A stretch of 64,000 nt of DNA, from contig NZ_CP029190.1 of assembly GCF_008642295.1 (NCBI RefSeq), positions 4,385,501 through 4,449,500 on the forward strand, read 5' to 3'. This DNA is from Streptomyces venezuelae (lineage in GTDB: Bacteria; Actinomycetota; Actinomycetes; Streptomycetales; Streptomycetaceae). A program made the translations under genes and the position numbers. The stretch's first letter is position 1. The number at the start of each line of letters is the position of its first letter. The notes beneath the pieces are model-generated. The model was not told where the DNA came from. It saw nothing but the letters and a program-made list of their open reading frames with translations, and searched no databases. Of the stretch, positions 55,072 to 64,000 are shown piece after piece.

Positions 55072-56178
55072 ATGACCATGTCCGAGAACGGCACCGGTGC
55101 CGAGCCGCTGCGACCGCATGCCGAGGACGCCTTCGCGCACGAACTGAAAGCCCTCGCGGCGGTCGACGACCGGCCCCGCCCGACCCGCTGGAAGCTCTCC
55201 CCGTGGGCCGTCGCCACCTACCTGCTGGGCGGCACCCTGGAGGACGGCACGGTGATCACCCCGAAGTACGTGGGGCCCCGCCGGATCGTCGAGGTCGCCG
55301 TCACCACCCTCGCCACCGACCGCGCCCTGCTCCTGCTGGGCGTCCCCGGCACCGCCAAGACCTGGGTGTCCGAGCATCTCGCCGCCGCCGTCAGCGGCGA
55401 CTCCACCCTGCTGGTCCAGGGCACGGCCGGCACCCCGGAGGAGGCCATCCGGTACGGCTGGAACTACGCCCGGCTGCTGGCCCACGGACCCAGCCGCGAG
55501 GCCCTCGTCCCCAGCCCGGTCATGCGGGCCATGTCCGAGGGCATGACCGCCCGGGTCGAGGAGCTCACCCGCATCCCCGCCGATGTGCAGGACACCCTCA
55601 TCACCGTGCTGTCCGAGAAGACCCTCCCCATACCGGAACTGGGCGAGGAGGTGCAGGCGGTCCGCGGGTTCAACCTCATCGCCACCGCCAACGACCGCGA
55701 CCGCGGGGTCAACGAGCTCTCCAGCGCCCTGCGCCGCCGCTTCAACACGGTGGTCCTGCCGCTGCCCGCGACCGCCGACGCCGAGGTCGACATCGTCGCC
55801 CGCCGGGTCGACCAGATGGGGCGCGCGCTGGACCTGCCCGCCGCCCCCGAGGGCCTGGCGGAGATCCGCCGGGTGGTCACCGTCTTCCGCGAGCTCCGCG
55901 AGGGCATCACCGACGACGGCCGGACGAAGGTCAAATCGCCCAGCGGCACCCTGTCCACCGCCGAGGCCATCTCGGTGGTCACCAACGGCCTTGCCCTGGC
56001 CGCCCACTTCGGGGACGGGGTGCTCCGCCCCTCCGACGTCGCCGCCGGCATCCTCGGCGCGGTCGTCCGCGACCCGGCTGCCGACCGGGTCGTCTGGCAG
56101 GAGTACCTGGAGGCGGTCGTCCGCGAGCGGGACGGCTGGAAGGACTTCTACCGCGCCTGCCGCGAGGTGACGGTATGA
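55072..56178 (+). CDS. MoxR-type AAA+ ATPase (YehL-like)
   Basis: 368 residues. Walker A GVPGTAKT (90-97), Walker B-like and sensor motifs in the later part (NLIATANDRDRGVNELSSAL, then RRRFNTVVLPLP with arginine-finger candidates). MoxR ATPases act as hexameric chaperones with VWA-domain partners. The C-terminus is helical. ATG at 55072 with ribosome site GGAGGGGG. It overlaps the DUF5682 gene by 4 bases and is divergent from the SWIM gene. Gene order AAA-DUF5682-VWA with a linked SWIM gene equals E. coli yehL-yehM-yehP-yehQ. Confidence 0.9.
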   Translation: MTMSENGTGAEPLRPHAEDAFAHELKALAAVDDRPRPTRWKLSPWAVATYLLGGTLEDGTVITPKYVGPRRIVEVAVTTLATDRALLLLGVPGTAKTWVSEHLAAAVSGDSTLLVQGTAGTPEEAIRYGWNYARLLAHGPSREALVPSPVMRAMSEGMTARVEELTRIPADVQDTLITVLSEKTLPIPELGEEVQAVRGFNLIATANDRDRGVNELSSALRRRFNTVVLPLPATADAEVDIVARRVDQMGRALDLPAAPEGLAEIRRVVTVFRELREGITDDGRTKVKSPSGTLSTAEAISVVTNGLALAAHFGDGVLRPSDVAAGILGAVVRDPAADRVVWQEYLEAVVRERDGWKDFYRACREVTV

Positions 56179-58580
56179 CCGCCACCGCCACCGTCACCGC
56201 CGCGGGGCCTCTGCTCCTCGGGGTACGGCACCACGGGCCCGGCTCGGCCCGTGCGGTGCGGGCCGCCCTGGAGGCGGCCCGGCCGGCGGCCGTGCTGATC
56301 GAGGGCCCGCCCGAGGGCGATGCCCTGCTGCCGCTCGCCGCCGACCCCGGGATGCGCCCCCCGGTCGCCCTGCTGGCACACGCGGCCGGCGATCCGGGCC
56401 GGGCCGCCTTCTGGCCGCTGGCCGGGTTCTCCCCCGAATGGGTGGCGATCCGCTGGGCGCAGGAGGCCGGCGTACCGGTCCGGTTCATCGACCTGCCGGC
56501 CGCCCACTCGCTGGCCGCCGAAGAGCAGCCGGGCGACGAGGACGGGGGCCACGACACGGGCGGCGACCCGGGCGGCGCGGTACGGATCGATCCGCTCGCG
56601 GTGCTGGCCGGGACCGCCGGGTACGACGACCCCGAGCGCTGGTGGGAGGACGTGGTCGAGCACCGGGGTGCGGGCCCGGCCGATCCGCTGGCCCCGTTCG
56701 AGGCGCTCGGCGAGGCGATGGGCGCTCTGCGCGAGGCGTACGGGGACGGCGGCCATGCCCGTGACCTGGTGCGCGAGGCGTACATGCGGCAGAAGATGCG
56801 GGCCGCGAAGCGGGAGTTCGGCGCGGGTTACGCGGTGGTGTGCGGGGCCTGGCACGTCCCGGCGCTGCGCGCGAAGACCACCGCGGCGGCCGACAAGGCG
56901 CTGCTGGCCCGACTGCCCAAGGTGAAGGTGGAGACCGCCTGGGTGCCCTGGACGCACCGCCGGCTCGCCCGGGCCGGCGGGTACGGGGCGGGCATCACGT
57001 CCCCGGGGTGGTACGGCCACCTGTTCACCGCCCCCGACCGGCCGGTCGAGCGCTGGCTGACCAAGGTCGCCGGCCTGCTGCGGGCGGAGGACCGGCAGGT
57101 CTCCTCGGCCCATGTGATCGAGGCGGTCCGGCTCGCCGAGACCCTGGCCGCGATGCGCGGCCGGCCGCTGCCCGGCCTCTCGGAGACCCTGGAGGCGGCC
57201 CGGGCGGTGATGTGCGACGGCTCGGACGTGCCGCTGGCCCTGATCGAGGACCGCCTCGTCGTCGGCGACCTGCTCGGCGAGGTCCCGGAGACGGCCCCGA
57301 TGGTTCCGCTCCAGCGCGACCTCGGCCGGCTCCAGCGCTCGCTGCGGCTGAAGCCCGAGGCGGCGGACCGGGAGCTGGAGCTGGACCTGCGCAAGGACAC
57401 CGACGCGGCGAAGAGCCTGCTGCTGCACCGGCTGCGGCTGCTCGGGATCGGCTGGGGCACGCCCACGGTGTCCCGGGGCGGCACCGGCACCTTCCGGGAG
57501 ACCTGGCGGCTGCGCTGGGAGCCGGAGCTGTCGGTGCGGGTGGCCGAGGCCGCCGTCTGGGGCAATACGGTGCAGTCCGCCGCCACCGCCAGGGCGGAGG
57601 CGGACGCAGCCGCCGCGGCGGAGCTGGGTGAGGTCACCTCGCTGGCCGAGCGCTGCCTGCTGGCCGGGCTCTCCGAGGCGCTGCCCGCCGTACTGCGGGC
57701 CCTGGCCGACCGTGCTGCGCTGGACACCGATGTGGCCCGGCTGGCCAAGGCGCTGCCCGCGCTGGCCCGCTCCCTGCGGTACGGGGACGTCCGCGGCACC
57801 GACACCGCCGCGCTGGGCACGGTCGCGGCGGGCCTCGCCGAGCGCATCTGCGTGGCACTGCCGCCCGCCTGCGCGGCCGGACTCGATGCCGACGGTGCGG
57901 CCGAGCTGCGCGGTCATCTGGACGCGGTGCACGGGGCGATCGGCCTGCTGGGCTCCGCCCCGAATACCGCGGACACCCCGGACACCCCGGACACCCCGGA
58001 TGCCCCGGCCGAAGCCGACGGCGCTGCGGGAGCCGAACCGGAACCGGGGCCGGCCGAGCCGGGGCTGGCGGAGCGCTGGGCGGCGGTGCTGCGCACGCTG
58101 GCCGTGCGGGACACCGTCCCCGGGCTGATCCGCGGCCGGGCGGCCCGGCTGCTGCTGGACGAGGGCCGGCTGGCCCCCGAGGAGACGGCCCGGCTGATGG
58201 GGCTGGCCCTGTCCCCGGCAGCGGCCCCGGTGGACGCGGCCGGCTGGATCGAGGGCTTCGCGGGCGGCGGCGCAGGCGGCGGCACCCTGCTGGTCCACGA
58301 CGAGCGGCTGCTCGGCCTGATCGACACCTGGCTGACCGGTATACCGGCCGGCGCATTCACCGACGTACTGCCGTTGCTGCGCCGGACGTTCGGGGCGTAC
58401 GAGACGGGCGTGCGGCGCTCTCTGGGCGAGCTGGCCCGCCGCGGACCGGGCGGCGGCACCGCCCGGTCCGGCCCGGCCGGGTCCGGCGGCTCCGTTGACG
58501 GGTTTGCCCCGGACCTGGACCAGGACCGCGCGGACGCGGTGGTCCCGCTGGTCCGGCTGCTGCTCGGCACGGCCGCCTGA
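56175..58580 (+). CDS. DUF5682 family protein, possible TIKI/EreA-like hydrolase
   Basis: 801 residues, soluble. The N-terminal half has two GxxH motifs, GVRHHGPGS (Gly16-His19) and CGAWHVPAL (Gly224-His227), and an acidic motif LIEGPPEGD (Glu43). This is the pattern of the TIKI/TraB/EreA/ChaN superfamily of metal-dependent hydrolases; the assignment is my inference. The C-terminal half is helical and ends near a 9-bp repeat region coding TPDTPDTPD (about 58000 minus 35 bases). It starts inside the AAA stop codon (ATGA) and is followed 40 bases later by the VWA gene. Confidence 0.84.
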   Translation: MTATATVTAAGPLLLGVRHHGPGSARAVRAALEAARPAAVLIEGPPEGDALLPLAADPGMRPPVALLAHAAGDPGRAAFWPLAGFSPEWVAIRWAQEAGVPVRFIDLPAAHSLAAEEQPGDEDGGHDTGGDPGGAVRIDPLAVLAGTAGYDDPERWWEDVVEHRGAGPADPLAPFEALGEAMGALREAYGDGGHARDLVREAYMRQKMRAAKREFGAGYAVVCGAWHVPALRAKTTAAADKALLARLPKVKVETAWVPWTHRRLARAGGYGAGITSPGWYGHLFTAPDRPVERWLTKVAGLLRAEDRQVSSAHVIEAVRLAETLAAMRGRPLPGLSETLEAARAVMCDGSDVPLALIEDRLVVGDLLGEVPETAPMVPLQRDLGRLQRSLRLKPEAADRELELDLRKDTDAAKSLLLHRLRLLGIGWGTPTVSRGGTGTFRETWRLRWEPELSVRVAEAAVWGNTVQSAATARAEADAAAAAELGEVTSLAERCLLAGLSEALPAVLRALADRAALDTDVARLAKALPALARSLRYGDVRGTDTAALGTVAAGLAERICVALPPACAAGLDADGAAELRGHLDAVHGAIGLLGSAPNTADTPDTPDTPDAPAEADGAAGAEPEPGPAEPGLAERWAAVLRTLAVRDTVPGLIRGRAARLLLDEGRLAPEETARLMGLALSPAAAPVDAAGWIEGFAGGGAGGGTLLVHDERLLGLIDTWLTGIPAGAFTDVLPLLRRTFGAYETGVRRSLGELARRGPGGGTARSGPAGSGGSVDGFAPDLDQDRADAVVPLVRLLLGTAA

Positions 58581-58620
58581 CCGGCACACCACACCACAAC
58601 CACACGAGGGGGACGGACGG

Positions 58621-59796
58621 ATGACGGCAATGCAGGCAGCGGCCGGTACGGATGACGAGCGGCTGCGCAGGTGGCGGCTGGTCCTCGGCGGGGGAGAGGC
58701 CGACGGGACCGGCTGCGCGCTCACCGGCCGGGACGCGGCGATGGATGCCGCGCTCGGCGCGCTCTACGGAGGCGCGGCCGGCGGCGGCCGGCGGCGCGGC
58801 GGGGAGCGGTCGGCCGGCCTCGGCGGCTCGGCGCCGTCGGTGGCCCGCTGGCTCGGCGACATCCGCCAGTACTTCCCCAGCTCGGTGGTGCAGGTGATGC
58901 AGCGCGATGCCATCGACCGGCTCGGGCTGTCCTCGCTGCTGCTGGAGCCGGAGATGCTGGAGGCCGTCGAACCGGACGTCCATCTGGTGGGAACCCTGCT
59001 CTCGCTGAACAAGGCGATGCCCGAGACGACCCGGGAGACCGCCCGCGCGGTGGTCCGCAGGGTGGTGGAGCAACTGGAGAAGAAGCTGGCCTCGCGGACC
59101 CGGGCCACCCTCACCGGAGCCCTCGACCGGTCCGCGCGGATCAGCCGCCCCCGGCACCGGGACATCGACTGGGACCGCACCATCCGGGCGAACCTGAAGA
59201 ACTACCTCCCCGAGTACCGCACCGTCGTACCCGAGCGGCTGATCGGCTACGGCCGGGCGAGCCAGTCGGTGAAGAAGGAGGTCATCCTCTGCATCGACCA
59301 GTCCGGTTCGATGGCCGCCTCCGTGGTCTACGCCTCGGTCTTCGGCGCGGTGCTCGCCTCGATGCGGTCGATCGCCACCCGTCTGGTCGTGTTCGACACC
59401 TCGGTGGTCGATCTGACGGATCAGCTCGACGATCCGGTCGACGTGCTGTTCGGCACCCAGCTGGGCGGCGGCACCGACATCAACCGGGCCCTCGCCTACT
59501 GCCAGTCCAAGATCACCCGGCCGGCCGACACGGTGGTCGTCCTGATCAGCGACCTCTACGAGGGAGGCATCCGGAACGAGATGCTCAAGCGGGTGGCGGC
59601 GATGAAGGCGGCCGGAGTGCAGTTCGTCGCCCTGCTCGCGCTGTCCGACGAAGGGGCCCCTTCCTACGACCGCGAGCACGCCGCTGCCCTGGCCGCACTC
59701 GGCGCGCCCGCCTTCGCCTGCACCCCCGATCTGTTCCCGGAGGTGATGGCCGCCGCGATCGAGAAGCGACCGCTGCCCGAACCCTCGGCTTCGTGA
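58621..59796 (+). CDS. VWA-domain protein, partner of the MoxR ATPase (YehP-like)
   Basis: 391 residues. A helical N-terminal region (1-215) is followed by a von Willebrand A domain with an intact MIDAS: DQSGS (Asp226, Ser228, Ser230), Thr in GGGTDINRAL and Asp in VLISDLYEGG. VWA proteins with MoxR ATPases bind substrates through the MIDAS metal and insert cofactors or remodel complexes. ATG at 58621 with ribosome site GAGGGGGACGG. Last gene of the AAA operon. Confidence 0.9.
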   Translation: MTAMQAAAGTDDERLRRWRLVLGGGEADGTGCALTGRDAAMDAALGALYGGAAGGGRRRGGERSAGLGGSAPSVARWLGDIRQYFPSSVVQVMQRDAIDRLGLSSLLLEPEMLEAVEPDVHLVGTLLSLNKAMPETTRETARAVVRRVVEQLEKKLASRTRATLTGALDRSARISRPRHRDIDWDRTIRANLKNYLPEYRTVVPERLIGYGRASQSVKKEVILCIDQSGSMAASVVYASVFGAVLASMRSIATRLVVFDTSVVDLTDQLDDPVDVLFGTQLGGGTDINRALAYCQSKITRPADTVVVLISDLYEGGIRNEMLKRVAAMKAAGVQFVALLALSDEGAPSYDREHAAALAALGAPAFACTPDLFPEVMAAAIEKRPLPEPSAS

Positions 59797-59832
59797 GATC
59801 CCACGAATATCCGGTTCACACCTGAGGCGATC

Positions 59833-59848
59833 TGTGACAGGTATCACC
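59833..59848. promoter_or_regulatory. CRP-like site upstream of sucC
   Basis: TGTGA, 6 bases, TCACC. It matches the half-site pattern TGTGA-N6-TCACA except at the last base and lies about 190 bases before the sucC start. The site may bind Crp; no promoter was assigned with confidence in this 241-bp region. Confidence 0.45.
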
Positions 59849-60037
59849 GCTCCGGTGTGATCTGCGATTTAGGGACCTGTGTCCCACGGGGATAACCTGC
59901 GGGACGGACATGCCGCGTCCACGGTCACCGTGTGCGCTCCCCTTGTGACAGCGCCGTCACGTTGCCCTCGCGGCACGCCCACGCAGACAACCGCGATCAC
60001 TGCGAAGCGAATCTTTAAAGACAAGGGACGGACGCGC

Positions 60038-61234
60038 GTGGACCTGTTCGAGTACCAGGCGAGGGACCTCTTCGCCAAGCACGGTGTACCGGTGCTGGCC
60101 GGTGAAGTCATCGACACGCCTGAGGCGGCTCGCGAGGCCACCGAGCGGCTGGGCGGCAAGTCGGTCGTCAAGGCGCAGGTGAAGGTCGGCGGCCGTGGCA
60201 AGGCCGGTGGCGTGAAGCTCGCCGCGACCCCGGACGAGGCCGTCGCCCGCGCGACGGACATCCTGGGCATGGACATCAAGGGCCACACGGTCCACAAGGT
60301 GATGATCGCGGAGACCGCTCCCGAGATCGTCGAGGAGTACTACGTCTCCTACCTGCTCGACCGCACCAACCGCACCTTCCTGGCCATGGCCTCGGTCGCG
60401 GGCGGCATGGACATCGAGCAGGTCGCCGAGGAGACCCCGGAGAAGCTCGCCAAGGTCCCGGTGAACGCCAACGAGGGCGTGACCATCGAGAAGGCCCGCG
60501 AGATCGTCGCCCTGGCGAAGTTCCCGGCCGAGGTCGCCGAGAAGGTCGCCGAGGTCCTGGTGACCCTGTGGGCCACCTTCATCGCCGAGGACGCGCTCCT
60601 CGTCGAGGTCAACCCGCTCGCGAAGGTCGCCAACGGCGATGTCATCGCGCTCGACGGCAAGGTCTCGCTCGACGAGAACGCCGAGTTCCGCCAGCCGGGC
60701 CACGAGGAGTTCGTGGACCACGCCGCCGCGAACCCGCTCGAGGCCGCCGCCAAGGAGAAGAACCTCAACTACGTCAAGCTCGACGGTGAGGTCGGCATCA
60801 TCGGCAACGGCGCGGGTCTCGTCATGAGCACCCTGGACGTCGTCGCGTACGCCGGTGAGGCGTACCAGTCCGAGAATGGCGGCGGCGTCAAGCCCGCCAA
60901 CTTCCTCGACATCGGCGGTGGCGCCTCCGCCGCCGTCATGGCCAACGGCCTCGAGATCATCCTCGGCGACCCGGACGTCAAGTCCGTCTTCGTCAACGTC
61001 TTCGGCGGCATCACCGCCTGTGACGAGGTCGCCAACGGCATCGTGCAGGCCCTTCAGCTCCTGAAGGACAAGGGCGAAGAGGTCACCAAGCCGCTCGTCG
61101 TCCGCCTCGACGGCAACAACGCCGAGCTGGGTCGCAAGATCCTCTCGGACGCCAACCACCCGCTGGTCCAGCGCGTGGACACCATGGACGGCGCGGCCGA
61201 CAAGGCCGCCGAGCTCGCTGCGGCTGCGAAGTAA
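60038..61234 (+). CDS. sucC: Succinyl-CoA synthetase (ADP-forming), beta subunit
   Basis: 398 residues. ATP-grasp domain begins [20 protein letters not shown] and contains [19 protein letters not shown]-terminal ligase domain has FLDIGGGAS and [15 protein letters not shown]. It provides the nucleotide site of the TCA-cycle enzyme succinate + CoA + ATP = succinyl-CoA + ADP + Pi. GTG at 60038 is used; a longer in-frame form upstream would include promoter DNA. sucD follows after 23 bases in the same operon. Confidence 0.96.
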   Translation: MDLFEYQARDLFAKHGVPVLAGEVIDTPEAAREATERLGGKSVVKAQVKVGGRGKAGGVKLAATPDEAVARATDILGMDIKGHTVHKVMIAETAPEIVEEYYVSYLLDRTNRTFLAMASVAGGMDIEQVAEETPEKLAKVPVNANEGVTIEKAREIVALAKFPAEVAEKVAEVLVTLWATFIAEDALLVEVNPLAKVANGDVIALDGKVSLDENAEFRQPGHEEFVDHAAANPLEAAAKEKNLNYVKLDGEVGIIGNGAGLVMSTLDVVAYAGEAYQSENGGGVKPANFLDIGGGASAAVMANGLEIILGDPDVKSVFVNVFGGITACDEVANGIVQALQLLKDKGEEVTKPLVVRLDGNNAELGRKILSDANHPLVQRVDTMDGAADKAAELAAAAK

Positions 61235-61257
61235 AGGGACGAGGTCACAGACTCACC

Positions 61258-62142
61258 ATGGCTATCTTCCTCAACAAGGACAGCAAGGTCATCGTCCAGG
61301 GCATGACCGGTGCCACGGGCATGAAGCACACCAAGCTCATGCTGGCCGACGGCACCAACATCGTCGGCGGCGTGAACCCGCGCAAGGCCGGCACCAGCGT
61401 CGACTTCGACGGCACCGAGGTCCCGGTCTTCGGCTCGGTCGCCGAGGCGATGGAGAAGACGGGCGCCAACGTCTCCGTCCTCTTCGTCCCGCCGGCCTTC
61501 GCCAAGGCCGCCGTCGTCGAGGCCATCGACGCCGAGATCCCGCTGGCCGTCGTCATCACCGAGGGCATCGCGGTGCACGACTCCGCCGCCTTCTGGGCGT
61601 ACGCGACCGCCAAGGGCAACAAGACCCGGATCATCGGCCCGAACTGCCCCGGCCTGATCACCCCCGGCCAGTCCAACGCCGGCATCATCCCGGGCGACAT
61701 CACCAAGCCCGGCAAGATCGGTCTCGTGTCCAAGTCCGGCACGCTGACCTACCAGATGATGTACGAGCTGCGCGACATCGGCTTCACCTCCGCCGTCGGC
61801 ATCGGTGGCGACCCGGTCATCGGCACCACGCACATCGACGCCCTGGAGGCCTTCGAGGCCGACCCGGAGACCGAGCTCATCGTCATGATCGGCGAGATCG
61901 GCGGCGACGCCGAGGAGCGTGCGGCGGACTTCATCGCGAAGAACGTCACCAAGCCGGTCGTCGGCTACGTCGCGGGCTTCACCGCCCCCGAGGGCAAGAC
62001 GATGGGCCACGCGGGCGCGATCGTGTCCGGCTCTTCCGGCACCGCACAGGCCAAGAAGGAGGCCCTCGAGGCCGCCGGCGTGAAGGTCGGCAAGACGCCG
62101 ACCGAGACCGCCAAGCTGGCCCGCGAGATCCTCAACGGCTGA
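61258..62142 (+). CDS. sucD: Succinyl-CoA synthetase, alpha subunit
   Basis: 294 residues. CoA-binding Rossmann domain ([18 protein letters not shown]), then [13 protein letters not shown] and the phosphohistidine loop [11 protein letters not shown]. It carries the phosphorylated His during catalysis and pairs with SucC. ATG start, 23 bases after sucC. A very strong terminator follows at 62163-62207. Confidence 0.97.
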   Translation: MAIFLNKDSKVIVQGMTGATGMKHTKLMLADGTNIVGGVNPRKAGTSVDFDGTEVPVFGSVAEAMEKTGANVSVLFVPPAFAKAAVVEAIDAEIPLAVVITEGIAVHDSAAFWAYATAKGNKTRIIGPNCPGLITPGQSNAGIIPGDITKPGKIGLVSKSGTLTYQMMYELRDIGFTSAVGIGGDPVIGTTHIDALEAFEADPETELIVMIGEIGGDAEERAADFIAKNVTKPVVGYVAGFTAPEGKTMGHAGAIVSGSSGTAQAKKEALEAAGVKVGKTPTETAKLAREILNG

Positions 62143-62162
62143 TCTCCGGCGCCACCGCAGCG

Positions 62163-62207
62163 ACGGGCGTGGCCCGCACCCCTTGCCCGGGTGCGGGCCA
62201 CGCCCGT
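62163..62207. terminator. sucCD terminator
   Basis: 19-bp perfect stem with a 7-base loop, followed by TTT on the plus strand. Lies between sucD and the convergent XRE-sigma gene, 5 bases before the latter's stop, and could serve both. Confidence 0.9.
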
Positions 62208-62212
62208 TTTCG

Positions 62213-63655
62213 TCATTCGGACTGCGGCACCAGCCGGGCGGGACCGGTGGCCGGCTCGGAGCGGAGCTTCTCCTGGAGCAGCCGGTCCTCGTCGGTGAGC
62301 TGCTCCGGACCGTGGTACGCGGGCACCCCTGACACATTGGTGCCGGGGGCGACCGGAGGCTCGTACCGGGTCGGCGCCGTGGCGGCGGTGTAGGCGCCCG
62401 CGGTGGCGATCACCGCGGTCATGCCGACCGCCGCCCGGGTCCAGAAGCGGGCGCGGTGCTCCCCGGCCCTGCGGACCGCCGCGGGCGGGCGGACTTCGAG
62501 GCGGACCGCCGGGGTGAGGCTGCCGAGCCGGTCGTGCAGCAGGGCGGACTGCTTCTCCGGGGCCACGCCGTTCAGCTCGGGCAGCCGGGCGGCGAGGTGC
62601 CCATGGGCGTGCAGCAGCCGGCTGCCGGCGGTGGGCGTGCTGGCCTCGGTCTCGGCGGCGGTGTCGGGCAGGTCGAGCCCGACCCCGTCGTAGAGCAGGA
62701 CCGTACGGCGGTGCGCGGCCGACAGGGACAGCATCGCTTCGAGCAGCGCCCGGTCGCCGAGGTCGGCCGGGGCCCGGTCGGGGTGCTTGTGGGCCCGGCG
62801 GAACCGGTGCCAGGGGGAGAGGGCGTACTCGTACACCGCCGCCCGCACCCAGCCGACAGGATCGCGGTCGGTGGCGACCTCCGGCCAGTGGGCCCAGGCC
62901 CGCTGGAAGGCCCGCTCCACGGCCTCCCGGGCGATCGCCCGGCGGCCCGTCAGCAGGTAGGACTGCCGGAGCAGGGCGGGCGCGGCTCGGGCGTAGAGCG
63001 CATCGAAGGCCTCGGCCGCGGTGGACTGCACCGGCCCGGGTTCCGGCGGGGGCCCGGCCAGGGGCTGCCCGGCCGGCCCCGCTGACAGGGGTTCACCGGC
63101 CGCCGGGCGGCGGCCCGACGGGGCGGTACCGGTGTCCGGGGCGGCGGCCGGGGCGGCGGCCGGGAGGCCCTGATGGTCCGTCGGAGGTGCTGGTGTCGTG
63201 GTGTCCGCCCGCCGGGGGCGGTCCTGCGGCTCCTGGGAGGCGGTCCGGCCCGCGGGCCCGCCCGGGGGCTTCGCCGCACGTTTGGCGGCGGCCTTCGGCC
63301 GGGTGCGGGCGGCGGCGGGGGAGCCGTGGCCGCTTCCGCCGCCCCCCTTGGCGAAGGCGCGTACGGCACCTGCCACCCGCAGGGCGGTGCCGCCCCGCCG
63401 ATGCTCCTCGGCGGGCTGCTGTGCGGGGTCCGCCGGCGGCTTGGCGAGTTCGGCCAGCAGCTTGGCGTACGCCTCGCGGGTACGGCCGCGGGGTTCGGTG
63501 CGGCCCGACTCCCAGGAGCGGACGGTGGATGCGGTGACCCCGACCGCCGCCGCCACCTCATCGTGCGTCAGCTCGCGGGATTCGCGCAGTCTGCGGCGTT
63601 CCTTGGGCGGCGGCAGGGCACCCGGCTCCGCGGCCGTCTCCGCACGCTGGGTCAT
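62213..63655 (-). CDS. XRE helix-turn-helix / sigma-factor-like / membrane fusion protein
   Basis: 480 residues. N-terminal XRE-type DNA-binding domain (~20-75; [32 protein letters not shown]). A long Ala/Pro/Arg-rich linker follows, then an ECF sigma-like region 2 (~220-290; [40 protein letters not shown]) and a degenerate region 4 ([20 protein letters not shown]). One membrane helix ([20 protein letters not shown]) lies near residue 420, with a short outer tail. The order suggests a membrane-tethered regulator; its target is unknown. Convergent with sucD. Confidence 0.8.
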   Translation of the reverse strand: MTQRAETAAEPGALPPPKERRRLRESRELTHDEVAAAVGVTASTVRSWESGRTEPRGRTREAYAKLLAELAKPPADPAQQPAEEHRRGGTALRVAGAVRAFAKGGGGSGHGSPAAARTRPKAAAKRAAKPPGGPAGRTASQEPQDRPRRADTTTPAPPTDHQGLPAAAPAAAPDTGTAPSGRRPAAGEPLSAGPAGQPLAGPPPEPGPVQSTAAEAFDALYARAAPALLRQSYLLTGRRAIAREAVERAFQRAWAHWPEVATDRDPVGWVRAAVYEYALSPWHRFRRAHKHPDRAPADLGDRALLEAMLSLSAAHRRTVLLYDGVGLDLPDTAAETEASTPTAGSRLLHAHGHLAARLPELNGVAPEKQSALLHDRLGSLTPAVRLEVRPPAAVRRAGEHRARFWTRAAVGMTAVIATAGAYTAATAPTRYEPPVAPGTNVSGVPAYHGPEQLTDEDRLLQEKLRSEPATGPARLVPQSE

Positions 63656-63765
63656 GCCGCACCCCGGCAGGTCTGGGCGAAAAAGTACATAACCGTATCT
63701 TGAGCGACACCACGGTCATTCGCCTGTTACCCGCCCATAGCGCGTGTCGTTGGGACCATGGCGGG

Positions 63766-64000
63766 GTGACCCAAGTGACCGAACGCGGGACGTCGTTGCC
63801 GACGCCCCCGCGGGCCGCGGGCCGCCGGCGCACTCCGGCGGCCGTCGCCTGCGTACTGGGCGGCGCCATGGCCGCCGGGCTGGGGCTCGGCTCCCTCGCC
63901 GTCCTCGTGATGGTGCTGTGGATCAGCTCCCCGTATCCCGACAGTGGGCCGGGCGGTGCCCTCCATGTGGCGGCCGGGCTGTGGCTGCTCGCCCATGGCA
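63766..64000 (+). CDS. DUF6350-type polytopic membrane protein, 5' part only
   Basis: The frame runs off the right edge; 78 residues are visible. A basic, Pro-rich cytoplasmic start ([20 protein letters not shown]) is followed by hydrophobic segments ([39 protein letters not shown]). This resembles the N-terminus of Streptomyces DUF6350 (PerM-annotated) proteins found next to sucCD and purNH. GTG at 63766; an in-frame GTG at 63775 is also possible. Confidence 0.7.
   Translation, partial: MTQVTERGTSLPTPPRAAGRRRTPAAVACVLGGAMAAGLGLGSLAVLVMVLWISSPYPDSGPGGALHVAAGLWLLAHG

Noticed and set aside
59945..59960. CRP site GTGAC-N6-GTCAC just upstream of sucC
   Set aside because: The spacing between TGTGA and TCAC is 8, not 6, so it does not fit the Crp pattern; treated as a chance palindrome.

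Overview
The window reads as chromosomal core DNA of a Streptomyces or very close relative. GC is very high, GTG starts are common, and the gene set includes the developmental regulators WhiD and BldM, a His-rich GroEL1, GuaB3, LAXTG sortase substrates and several PASTA-less Ser/Thr kinases. The order groES-groEL1-(whiB-like)-(ECF sigma)-guaB-guaB3-(GMC oxidase)-guaA also matches, from memory, the M. tuberculosis Rv3418c-Rv3396c segment, so this is an old actinobacterial backbone rather than an island.

Layout. 1-4280 (minus): a response regulator/sensor kinase pair, an LCP ligase and the start of a SEDS (RodA/FtsW) gene, an envelope cluster, plus a small secreted protein. 4559-6837: groES-groEL1 behind two CIRCE operators. 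6888-10166: SnoaL-type fusion, SDR, MOSC protein and a divergent LysR regulator. 10271-12536: whiD, bldM (with a sigma-BldN-type promoter) and a SigD/ShbA-type ECF sigma factor. 12689-15471: guaB and guaB3. 15562-17970: membrane protein, a MazF-type toxin-antitoxin pair and a nucleotide-sugar dehydrogenase without its catalytic Cys. 18200-27447: glpD, then three kinase-like membrane proteins, the middle one a pseudokinase. 27556-31223: succinic semialdehyde dehydrogenase, a 220-bp MITE-like element and a GMC oxidoreductase. 31238-34486: two divergent, paralogous LAXTG surface proteins. 34747-36892: chorismate mutase with a probable aromatic leader peptide and attenuator, divergent from guaA.

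37008-46161 carries an aldolase-like protein lacking its metal ligands, membrane proteins, a LiaFSR-like PspC/kinase/regulator module, an esterase and an NlpC/P60 hydrolase. 46246-51876 has pcrA, an M23 peptidase, a lipase and icmB. 51928-59796 is the most unusual part: a divergent SWIM/DUF5691 and MoxR-AAA/DUF5682/VWA locus (related to E. coli yehLMPQ) whose shared promoter region carries two inverted TTGTCAGTG elements of the PafBC (RecA-NDp) DNA-damage type. 60038-64000 holds sucCD, an XRE-sigma-like-membrane fusion and the start of a DUF6350 membrane gene.

Themes. Purine supply (guaB, guaB3, guaA), central metabolism (glpD, sucCD, icmB), envelope sensing and remodelling (two two-component systems, kinases, LCP, NlpC/P60, M23), and development (whiD, bldM). 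Three proteins keep an enzyme fold but lack key active-site residues (pseudokinase, Cys-less dehydrogenase, His-less aldolase), and GuaB3 lacks the IMPDH cysteine. All calls come from reading the sequence; no database search was run.
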